Source: Onchidella celtica
Taxonomy: Eukaryota; Mollusca; Gastropoda; Systellommatophora; Onchidiidae
Assembly: GCA_963931925.1 (NCBI GenBank)
Contig: OZ007571.1
Span: forward strand, 61,356,519-61,420,518
DNA: 64,000 nt
Reading direction: 5' to 3'
This document shows positions 47,086 through 59,375 of the stretch, one piece after another. Below the pieces are notes generated by a model. It saw only the letters and a list, made by a program, of their open reading frames with translations. It made no database searches and had not been told where the DNA came from. Every line of letters begins with the position of its first letter. The stretch's first letter is position 1. A program made the position numbers and the translations under genes.

Positions 47086-47642
47086 GTGCGGAGACTGGCC
47101 CAATATGAGGACAAAAGTCATCGCAAATGTCGTGAACTATATTCCATATGTCATGTTGATGTTTTAATGCGGTCAGGGTGGAAATTCGGTCATGTCATTC
47201 AGTTTGTTTGTCTGGGTCAGTCTTTGGGCAGTTTTGGAAAGGCCAGATTTTTCATTTATCTTGGGTCAAAAGTTTGACCAAAGAGAGACATGCACGACAT
47301 CTCGAAAGTTTACGATAAGACCGCGAAAGGTGACCACTGCCCCATTTAAGGCGGAATTATAAAAACCGGGCCCTTTCCGGAAACTAAAGTTAGTTGGTCG
47401 AGTTTTGAGGTCCCTAGGACGTGTACATCTTGTAGGTCCCAAAAGGAACAACGACCGGTATATCCTTAGTGCACGACCATCCAGGTCACACCAGGGCAAA
47501 GGCTGGAGACCTATCGGAGAGCTTTTATCATAGCCCTTCATCAAGGAAAAGAGTGTAGTCATTGCCAGAGAGAGGACGTCAACATTGTTTGATAAAAAAG
47601 AATCAGTTTTTTAAAAATCTGACCAGTAGGGCCCTACCAGTT

Positions 47643-47709
47643 ATGTCTTCACCACTTCCAAGCCGTGAGCGTGTGATATGGATTCTTGCTTTCGTTTCAT
47701 TAAATTTAG
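47643..47709 (+). CDS. Lipase exon 1 (signal peptide)
   Basis: ATG at 47643, donor GTAAGC at 47710, phase 1 out. It encodes MSSPLPSRERVIWILAFVSL and NL, a basic n-region and hydrophobic h-region. The single leftover G joins the TG of exon 2 to give Val in frame with the mature N-terminus, which supports this start. Confidence 0.72.
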
Positions 47710-50700
47710 GTAAGCTTTTTAGAAACAAAGTTTTTAAAAAGGCTATTATTTAATGCGAGATCGCTGTCAATTACCGCTTCGGCCAAGAGCCCGAGTTTGG
47801 GTCTTATGGTTCGATAATGGCTTCATGACAGCCTTCCATAAGGCTTGACGGGAGGTTGACCACAGGCCCACAGCGTATGAAAAGCGCATGAGAGGATGGC
47901 CCTGGCGGGAGGGTGGGATGGGGTGTATGTGGAGCTTCTTAGGCTGATCATTTTGTTGTTGTTGTTGTTAACAAAAAGGGTGAAGGATTTTATAAAAATC
48001 CAATTCAGGCTGTGTATTTGTATGAAAATGAAACAGTCAGATAGTTCGTGGAAAATGTTTCAAGTTTTAAAACATTCACCGATGCTCTGTCATGGACATT
48101 CACCATTCTAATGGTCATACGCTCGCAGACAGAGGAGGTGGGGCCGGGGGGGGGGGGTTGAAGCTGAAATGTATGCAAAGCATAATCATACAGTCGGGGG
48201 GGGGTGGGGAAAGGGGGGGGGGTCAATAATTGCTAGAATCGAGAGTTTGTAGGCCCGCTGTAGGAATGACTCCCAATTCGGTTCACTGATCTTTCTTTTC
48301 AATGGATAACTGTGTAGCCGCCCATGGTGGTATGGAGAAATTGGTATCACCATAATTATAGGTTATTCAAAACCATTTCATTTGGTAAAAAAAAAATATT
48401 GCTGTAATTTAATTAGTAGAGAAAATGTGGCCTCTCAAAGACAGGACGTGACACAACCACAGTTTTGAGAAAAACGCTTTTAAAGTTTCAGTTTTTAGTG
48501 AAAATTATTGATGATGACTCGATTCAAAGTCAGTTTTGAGGCATTTACCCATCTCAAACAGGTTAATCATTTGAAAAAGGAATAGCAGTGCCGAGATGTG
48601 ACTCATTTTGTCGGGTGGCTACTGTCATAAGGCCTTAATTGATTATCGTAATTTGTTGTGAGACACCAGCATGATTATGGTACCACTACCAGCATCCTAC
48701 TGGCACGATGTAACATTCTGTATAACTGTCTTTGTTTGCCACTATGGTACCAGTATCCTGTTGGCACGAGTAACATTCTGTATACATGTCACTGTCTTTG
48801 TTTGCCACTATGGTCCAGTATTCTGCTTGCTGGCACGATGTAACCTTTTGTGTAACTGTCAGTGTTTACCACTATGGTACCAGTATCCTGCTGGCACAAT
48901 GTAACATTTTGTGTAACTGTCTGTGTTTACCACTATGGTACCAGTATCCTGCTGGCACAATGTAACATTTTGTGTAACTGTCTGTGTTTACCACTATGGT
49001 ACCAGTATCCTGCAGGCACAATGTAACATTTAGTGTAACTGTCTTTGTTTACCACTATGGTACCAGTATCCTGCTGGCACAATGTAACATTTTGTGTAAC
49101 TGTCTGTGTTTACCACTATGGTACCAGTATCCTGCTGGCACAATGTAACATTTTGTGTAACTGTCTTTGTTTACCACTATGGTACCAGTATCCTGCTGGC
49201 ACGAGTAACATTCTACATGCATTTAACTGTCTTTGTTCGCCATTACCGTTGAACTAACCTGGTATAATAACCTTCCTCAGGACAAAAAAAAAAAAAAAAA
49301 GCTGGATAGAAAATAAAACATAAAAAAATCAAAAACATAAGAAAGTTGTAAAACGTTTAATTATCACTGCTTCTTAATGTCTGCGAGTCCCCGTGCAAAA
49401 GGTTATTTTTAGCTTACCGAAAGCTTCCGTTGATTTTTTCTTTTCCTTTGCGTTTTATTTGTATCGTTTCTGTATTACTTCCTTACGGGAGCCTTTGCGA
49501 TATACAACATTTTTCTCTCTGCCACATTTTGTCTTTGCTTGAAGACTTGCTTCCGATTTTTGTTATTGTTGTTGTTGTTGTATATAATATGTTATCAATT
49601 GAGCTACACAACAGGGTCTGTTTTATACCGTGGCTTGCAGCAGCAGCGACAGTTTCTACTACTTGTGGGGTTACGAAAACGTTTTCGAAGGGCTTGACGG
49701 GACGTTGGGGGCGGGGGGGGGGCGCTTGCACTTTGATCACTTGTAATTCTAAACCCCACCTCCAGACTGGCACTTAAACCCCCCTCTAATTGGGTAACTT
49801 TTCAATTATTGTAAAATGGGTCGCAAAGCAAAAAAAAAAAAAAACGGGGAGGGGGGGGGGGGCGAAGTTGACTGCACATTTCCCGTAGATAATTCCTGCA
49901 CATGTGTTTTCCAGTGCACTCGATGTCCCTGGAGTGTGAAAAGGTCAAACGTGCAGCTGACCAACCGCCCAACTCTGTCTGCTACCCTGATGTCGGATGT
50001 TTCGATGACAAACCGCCGTTTGACAACGCTCGAGGAAAACTCCCACTGTCGCCACAAGCCCTTGGAGTAGAATTCAGGTGAGTTGTCAAGTCATTGCCGG
50101 AGTGAAGAGCTGCCAGTGTGCCACCAGCGGCGGATCTACTGTGAAACTAATGAAGCTCAAGTTTCAGGGATGGGCCCTGAAGAAACATTTTTCTTAATTA
50201 GTGAATTCTGGATGTTGCCCTCTTGTAGCTGGTCGTGAAAAGGCCCCATATTTAACAGTTCAAGCTTCAGGGTGCCAGAAATGTGGGTCTGCCACTGCGT
50301 GCCACAGCCTGTAATTAAGCCTTAATTTTTATTTGAACAAAGTATTTAGTTGTAGAAGTCTCCTGTAACTGGAACGTTACATTTTACATAGTTAGCTATA
50401 ACAACACAACTCAGTATTTTCTCTATTGGGTTTTGTAACTACACTGTGGTTCTCTAACAAAACCTTTCCATATTATGAGTGCAACGTTTTCTCTTGTTGG
50501 TTTTATTTTCGTTCTTTTCCCTTTTGGTAAGTTTTTATTACCACTGCTGTTTCAATCAAACATGGAGAAATTTTAATAACCGCGTAGCTTGTTTAATGAA
50601 TAAAGGAGGTCATGATGCCCTGATTGAATTAATAGTCAAGCCCAAGATAGGGCTCTGTGATAATGTTTGTGTCACTAGAAGTGTGCAGAAAAGAAAAGAG

Positions 50701-53700
50701 TTCCAAGTGCTCACATGCAAAGTTTCATGCTTCAAAGCAAAAGTACAGGTTTTGACACTATTTACCGACTTAGCCGCTCCACTTATGGAATAAATACTAA
50801 TAAACAACATGTTAAATTTACAATAAGTCCTATTTGGAAGGACCAACCCACAGCTAAGTAGCCCAATTCGTATTCCTTCATTCATTTTAGCCAATTCATT
50901 TCAAAATTATTTTAAGAACTGGATCGGTCAAAATAAGCAGTTTTCGTAATTTTGAAATTGCATATAGAATTAAACAGACTTTATGCACAGAGCAAATTTT
51001 CAACTCGCCATAAATATAATTATGACCTCGTGATTTTGAAATTACTTTCGAAATTAACTCATTCGCGGTAAGCCGAATATTCGGCTCACGGACTTTCGCT
51101 TTGCTACGGAATGCCAAACATTGACTCGAGTGGAAACTGATTTTCCCACACTAATATCTAATCCAACTTTTCGAAACATTGAATCTCATCCTGGTTCATT
51201 GATTTTCATTTACTTTGATGTTTACTATGTTATGTCTTGTGTTCATACTGAGTGAAGGAAAAAACATCTTTGAACTAGGTCTAAATTTCAAACTGGAAAG
51301 CGTAGAGAGTTCCCATCCACACTCATAAAAGTTTCCCGTAAGGAATGAGTTAAACAGACTTTATTCACACATCAAATCTTAAACTTGACATAATAATAAG
51401 TTTTTGTGAGTTTGAAAATAATATGTGGAATTGAAAGATTGTATACACAGCAAGAACCTGTCCAATGAGAAGTTTTCCTGATTTTGAAATGACATATCCA
51501 TGGGCGTTATTTCTATACCATGCCTACGTCCGTTTGGACTAAAAGCAAAGAGTAGATGAAGGTGAGAGTCCTGTCTCCTGCATAAAGCACATTAACCCAG
51601 GACTATTATTTTTTACAGTGAAATACATCGAAAGTGCTGAAGTTTTCAGAGTAACATCATGCAGGAAAACACGTCGTTTGGGTAAATATCTCAAGTTTAG
51701 CTTCTTGTGACTTGGGCATTGCATAGAACTAAAGCCGTGTTTTCATGTGTACCGAAACGGCAAACGGAGACGTCAAAAATAGTCGATCAAGTAGAAAAAA
51801 GAAAGAGTGTTTCCATGTGTACGGAAGCGACGTTCCCGTAAAAATGAAAATATTCTTTCTATTTCACCACTTGACGGGGTTTTGACGTTTCCTTTCCCGT
51901 TTTCCGTTTCCGTAGACGTGAAAACCCAGCATTAGGCATCACATAGAACTAAAACCCTGTTTTCACGTGTGCGGAAACGCCATCAGAAATGTCAAAAATC
52001 CACCAAATAGTAAAAAGAAATAGTGTTTCCATGTGCACGGAAGTGGCATTTCCGTACACATGAAAAAAAATTCAGTTTTTTTCTGTATTTTGGACATTTC
52101 CGTTGCCGTTTCCGTTTCCGTACGCATGAAAACCCAACTTAAGTCATGTAATTGTGGAATTGCACAGATTATACACACGGCAAAGCTCGAATCTCTCCGA
52201 ACTTCTGGACTACACCAACATGTCCACTGTGGCGAACTCATCTTACGATAGCCGCAAACCTACCAAATTTGTGATTCACGGATTCGACAACTCGGCGGAC
52301 GAGCCCTGGGTCATCAGAATGAAAGATGTACTATTGGAAAAGGTTGGTCGTTATTGTTCTGGTCAACATGTTTGCTGTAGTTGTTCGTGCAAAACTCGCT
52401 GAAGCCACACAGGGTTGCCACTCAAGGAGGTGTGTGTTGCCCATAGGCTCAAGGCAAATACATGTAGTATGTAGCCTAGTATAATTACTTGATGTTAGGC
52501 ACTGAACATGAAGATGACTTGGGCTTAACTTTAGTTTATATAACGAGCATCATGTTTAACATACTTGAACACAGCCCAGAGGACTCTTTACATAGACAGT
52601 CATGGTTTTTTTTTGGTGCGTACTGTGCTTCAGGCTATACTGCACAATAAATTATCACCCTCCCCGATCTTGCTCTTGTTCAAGAGCTGAATCTTTAATA
52701 AAAAAAGTCTACGCGGTTTTAGCTCTGATAAGAAACTTGAAACTCTTAACCTCAGATTGTTATTCCAAAGATGTCAAACTGATGTAATAAGATAAGATAA
52801 GATAAGATAAATTTTATTCGTCCTTGTACAAGGAAATTTGTTTTGATCATTGAATACATAACAATACAGTTACAGAAGCAGAAAGTATGATACATAGCGC
52901 GCACACACACATATATACACACACACTGATAAATTAACTAAATTAACAAAATTAACAGTGCACACAATATGCTTCCCTAACTAAAACACATTGACCTGAC
53001 ACGCAGGACATAATTCAACTGTGCACAGATTACGATCAAGATGACGACATTATTGTAACATCCTAGTTGATGATGGAATAAACGATTTAAAGGTCATCGG
53101 TACCTTTGATTTCCAGGGAGATTTTAACCTGATCACCGTAGACTGGAAAGAAGGAGCCAAATTGCCGGACTATAGCCAGGCTGTCGCCAATGTTCGTCTT
53201 GTAGCGACGCAAGCTAACTTGCTGTTGAAGTTGTTGGAGAAACAGGGTACCAGCTTCAGCGATGTCCATCTTATTGGGCATTCTCTAGGAGCCCACATGT
53301 CGGGATATATCAGTTTCTTGCTCGGCTCTAAAATAGGCAAACAGGTAATTTTGATAATACTAATGTTGTGTTCCCTGGGAGAAGCATCTAGAGTCCTTAC
53401 TATAATCAGTGGGGTTACAATTAAGATTAATATTGTGCACAGTGTCATTTCTTTTGCTGAATTGAGTTATATTATTTTTGTTGAGGGTGTTAGTTCCACG
53501 GGCGCATTGAAGACATTGTATTTATGGATACCTCATGAGGTCAGGCGCACACGAGTGATTTTTTAATCACCCAGTCCGAGAAACAATTTAGTTGTCGGCA
53601 ATTTAAATGTCACTTTTCACTTCGGAGATTAAAATATCACCAACGTGCGCTTCGATCACGAGGGCCGTTTTTTTTTTTCTATGATTGTTACTAAATAATT

Positions 53701-56700
53701 TCTCTGACTGGTAATCACTTGTGTGATCATGGCTTACCTCTTATCACCCAGGACCTTTCCAATTCCTTTGTTGTTTTTTATCCGTGTTTCGTGCGTACAT
53801 AGTCCACCACACTATATGGCGTTCCTTCTACCCCAAAACAAACCATTTTACAAGGCTTTTCTGCCAATTTGGTAACAAGTAATTTAAAAATTCGGAGTGA
53901 CACAAATTTTGTGACGTCATATGAAACCAGCCTGATGCCCATGTGTTTATACTGAAAGAAAATAAACAACAATTTGCAAGATTTTACAGACTGTGGCCCA
54001 CGTCAGTATAGATATTTGCATTTCTTTGTATTTACATTATCCTCAGGAATGGACCCAGCCGAACCAGATTTTGAATGCTTACCCACCTTAGTACGCCTGG
54101 ACCCAAAGGACGCACAGTTTGTTGACGTCATTCATACTAATGGAGATGAAATAGCCAATGGGGGCGCAGGGCTGTTTCAACAGTCAGGTCACGTGGACTT
54201 TTACGTCAATGGCGGAAGAACACAACCAGGCTGTAAGGATGGCCTTGGGGGAGCTTTTGTCAAGTCTTTTTACCCATGGTCAGTACACATCATTTCGTTA
54301 GCTCTATCGTCAAATGGCACAATCATGAGTCATGAGTATTATCACAACTGCAGAACACAAATCTATTTCGCCAAAAAAGTTCAAGAATGATGGAGTTTCA
54401 TTTTTTTCCCCTTGATCAGCGAAGAGTAAAATGTATTACATGTTTATTTCACCTTTCACTTAGGCATTGTCCATCCACTGCAGTATGTAGCCCTCCGACA
54501 ATGACTTCCATTCCTTTCTGCCTGATGTTTTCCTCACCCCGTGTTATTCCCCCTTTCCGTTTAATATCATCCTGCCACTTTCTTCCTGGTCGTCCTCCTG
54601 TTCGTCTTCCTGTCCATGGTAGCTATTCAGTGCAGTGTTTTATCTATCTGTTATCATCCAAATACCTATTTATGTAACTGAAAATGTAGTTAAGATTTAG
54701 GAACACATTTCATGTGATGCAGTTCTTTTCCTCCTGTGAAATTAGGTTCTTCACACTCGTGCAGTTTCATGATAGGGCCGGTGACTTGCAACTGCGAGAA
54801 AATTAATCATTATATAAATATCTGTTCTATTAGCCCAGATGACAATGGGCTGTTTTTAGCCCGAGATCTTAATTTAGAATAATATTCAAGTATAAATGTA
54901 TCTGATATGTAATTTCAATAGCGTATACTAACCTCCACCGACCATGGGACGCAAATTTTTATTTTTTGTTTTTGAAATTGGAGTGGGGCAAAAAGGCGTT
55001 CAGAAACACAGGACTAAGTTTTCACTTCTGGATCAGATGAGTTGTCACCAGGGAATGTTCTGGCCTTGCAAATAATTTTTATTGGGAGCCAAGTTCCAAG
55101 TTCAAGTTTATTGTGAGCCTGACGACCAATTCAAAATACACAAAAGAATCATGCAAACAATCTTTGAAGAACATTTAAAAACAACAAAAAAAAACAACTA
55201 AAAAAATCAGAACCCACGGTCATTCACTCTCTCCGCCCCTCGTTGCCTACTATAATTCATACATCTAATTACAATAATATATAATAAAATATAACTTATA
55301 ATTGCCAGCAACAGCCATCATTTTTTCAACCCCCCCCCCCCCCCCAAGCCACCCTGATCTTTTCTCACCTTTATCTGCCATGAGTTTACTGTACATGAAA
55401 ATATCACTAAGATTTACATTTTCACACAAAGAAAAATTCAGTTTTCAGACCTCACGGGAGAAGTCACTAAGCGACATTATTGTATTCGCTTAGTACTTTA
55501 TGGCAATACAGTCCAAACAAAATAATGTAGTTCTCTATCGTGCACCAACGACAGAAAATTTGCGAACTTAAACATGCTTTGTCTCTAACAACTAGCCAAG
55601 ACGGTAAAGTGATTTGTTTATTTCTCTTAGTGTTTTTTGTTTTTAATTTCAATTTGCTATCTGGACCTTGCACAGAACTAGATACCCCATAGAATTCAAA
55701 ATAAATTTTTGGAATCCCAACTTAATGGGTTCAGATAGCATAATACGGTGTAAAATTTACCTGTAGATTTCAACTTGTCATTTGCAAGATTCATACAGAC
55801 AAACTTTTCAGTAAGGTCCCTTTCTCGTTACATTTTTAACTCCACATTTATTTGATCTTATTTATCGGCATCTGAGGACTGAGAGCTAGCCTAAAGCGAG
55901 ATAACGAAAAAAAAAAAGTGGAAGGCGCAATGTCACTGTTATCGTGCCGATACATTGTTAAACTCCAACTCAAGGCACAGTTTTGAGAAATTTTGCCTCT
56001 TTAACTGAGAGTTACAGGGTTAAATAGACAATGACACTCTCCCCCCCATAGACAATGACACTTTCTCCCCTATGTTTCAGGCACTGAAACCATTGCCAAT
56101 GACATCGCCTGCAGCCACGCCAGATCACATGACATTTTCATTGAATCTGTTTCATCAAAGTGTCCTTTCACGGCCTTCCCTTGCGAGAATTACGTAAGTT
56201 ATGAATATAATTCATCAAATTCGGTCATCCAACTTCTTCCTTTTTTTTTGTTTTCTATACTACCTTAGGTAGCCGGCCTTATCCGGGATAAACCTGTGAA
56301 CCCACCGTTCTGTCTCTTTCTGAGTTCTTCTTGGTCTAGAAAGCTTCCCATATTCAAGCCTTACTACAGATTTCATGCGCACCACGGCACTATGCATTCA
56401 TTTCTGGTAGGGAACTTGCGCGCATGGAATTGAACGCGTATTAATGTCGTTTCCGGTGTGGTGGGCTTACTACAGGGAACCGAAACAAAAGATCATTGTA
56501 TTTTACATTTCTACAATTTTTTATTTAAAAATACTCGAAACTTGAATCAACACAGTCGAATGAGGTGGATTAGTTGACATTTAAGGAAATTAATTTCATA
56601 TGTTTTGAAACTGTCATTTAGGCTGTAACGCCGAGCAAAAGAAAGGGTCAAAAGTGCACGACAATGAATTACTCCAGCCACTGTTTTTTTTTAAATATAG

Positions 56701-58145
56701 ATTTATGTAGGTTTTCAAAAACAAAAAATGATTTTAACTTCACATATCAAAACCCAATACTTTCAGTCTTTATGAAGGAACAAAATAGGGGAGACGGGTG
56801 GATGCAAAGGCAATGAGCTTTTCGACACTGTTGAAGGAATATAGCAAAGACAAGGGAGTTCTAACTAAATGTAATGAAGAAATAGCGGTAGTAAAGGCAT
56901 TTCCAACACTTAGATTGGCTGTGAAGAACATGTTCATTTTGTTGTTGTTGTTTTTTTTCATTGTCAATGTTGTGTCGTCACCATCCAACCAGTTGGTCAA
57001 TAAAATCGGCTAATGCGCACTTCGGCAATCTGTCGTGACGTCACCAACGAACCAGTGAGCCGATCGAAATCGGTCAGTGCCCGCCTAGGCTTATATTGCC
57101 CAAATTTCATAAAAACCACAGAAAAACTGTGGGGTCGCAGCACGGCTATAAGCAAAGTCAAAATTGGGCAAAAAGAAAAAGTTGTATGTAGTGGAACCCT
57201 GCGTGAGAAATAAAACCCAAACGATACAAAGCAAACTAAAGAGAAGACAGAAAATACACAAATTTTTGGCTTTCGCCTTTTTCAAGTGAAAAAAAATCGA
57301 ACAATAAAAGATTTCAACAGGAAATGTATAGAATCGAAGCGAAACAGGTTACTTATCTGCGAGTTCTTGCTTCGTTAGCAGCACCAAAGCACGTCCGTCT
57401 GCCAAATGCATGGAAGCTCAAAGTCCATAGCAGTAAAAGCATATTTCATCGGTAGTCAAACCGCGTCTCGAGAGCCACATGCGGTTCTTTGACCATCAAA
57501 TTGTGGCTCGTGGAAATATACAAACTATGTTGGCTGAGTTCTTTTTTCATGAAAGTTAGTATAAATTTTATATTTTCTTAGATGTTCCCGTAGTTCATTA
57601 CCGTATTTAATACGTTTACTTTAATTAAACCAATCATCAGTCAAGATTTTTGAGACAATATGTGTACTTTGTGATCACTGAAACTAATACAAATTAACAG
57701 TTTAAAAAAATGCACAGATGAGTAAATATTGTTGCATGCAAGAATTTCTAAATATTTGTATACAGCTCTGGTACCAAAATGTGTATGTAACGACAAAAAC
57801 GTATGTGTAAATTTGTTAATATTATCTTGTGGCTCTGGAGCATCTAAAGTTTACGGCATCTTACATTAAGCAAGTTTTGGCCACCTCTGGCATATTTTCC
57901 TGTGTCCACCAGGACGCATTCTTGAATGGCAACTGCACAGACTGTGGACAGCGTGGATGTAGCTCTATGGGATATTACGCTGACCAGTATTACGCTACTG
58001 GGAAAATGTATCTCAAAACTAGGAGCGCAGAACCGTATTGTGGTGAGTTGTGCTCATTTGTTTGTTTGTTTTCATTTGCTGTGTGTCATATGCTAGTAAT
58101 AATTATTGTAGAATCGTGATCTTTGCGTGTGTGTGTGTGTGTATG

Positions 58146-58176
<31 letters not shown>

Positions 58177-58502
58177 TTGTGTATGTCATTGGTTATCAAT
58201 ATAATATAATCTCTTTTATATATGTTTGTGTGTTCGTATGTGTGCTTGGGTGCGTGTATGTGTGTGTGTTTGTGTGATAGGTTATCAGTATAGATTCTTG
58301 GCGGTATGCATATGAGCGAGAAAGAGAGAGAGAGAGAGACTGAGAAGAGAGGGAGAAACAGACAACGATAAAGAGAGACAGAGAGAGAGAGAGAGAGAGA
58401 GTCAAGGACAGGGAGAGAGAGAGAGAAAAAAAGACAGAGAACTCAGAGAAAGAGAGAGTGAGAGAGACAGACAGACCGGGAGAGAGACAGCGAGACAGTG
58501 AA

Positions 58503-58534
<32 letters not shown>

Positions 58535-59328
58535 GGGGGGGGCCAAAGATGGGAAGATAGAGAAATGACAAAAGAGCGAGAGAGCGAGAGAGAGAGAGAG
58601 AGAGAGGCGCTATGATGAATAGACAGCGATAAAGAGAGGCAAAGACAGACAGAGAAAAGGATATTGAGAGAGACAGACAGTGGTGGAGAGAGAGAAAGAA
58701 TGAGGGAGAGGGGGAGAAGTGTGTGTGTGTGGGGGGGGGGGAGAGGGGGAGCCTGATGGATGAACAGTCATGAACTTCACTTGTGTCCATTATGAAAAAA
58801 CCAGAATCATGCTTTTTTATTTTTTTTTGATGTGTCTATGTATCATACTTTTATGTGTTTATCAGTATAGCACCATGTTTTTGTCTGTGTGTCTGCCGTA
58901 GGTTATCGGTATAGAATCATCATGAGAACATCAAACACAACTAAAGACACCCAGGGTACGATTTACGCATCGCTGAATGGCACGTAGGCCTATGGCACTA
59001 CAAGTTTTGCTCAGATAACACCCTCGTAAGTACCGACACAGTTCATTCGTTGTTTTTTTTTGGGGGGGGGGGGGGAGTAGTAATCCTTGGTACTTTCAAG
59101 GATAAGTTGTCTTTTCTTCTTCCTTTTTCTTTATTTTCTCTCTCACCCCCCCCCCCCCGGCCCCGGTCTGTAAGTCTGTCCCTGTCTGTCTGTCTGTCTC
59201 GTTTCTTTCTCTCTGTCTGTTTGTGTTTCTTTCTTTCTTTCTTTCTCCCTTTCTCGGTCTTTTTTCTCTCTATATGTCTGTCTCTATTTCTGTCTCTCTT
59301 TCTGTTCACCTGTCTGTCTGTCTCTCTG

Positions 59329-59375
<47 letters not shown>

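Noticed and set aside
48671..49257. Plus-strand frames with repeated PLWYQYPAGT-like peptides
   Set aside because: Produced by the 61-bp minisatellite; the period is not a multiple of three and there are no exon signals.
58196..58790. Ser/Leu-rich minus-strand frames
   Set aside because: Translation of GA microsatellite DNA inside a lipase intron.
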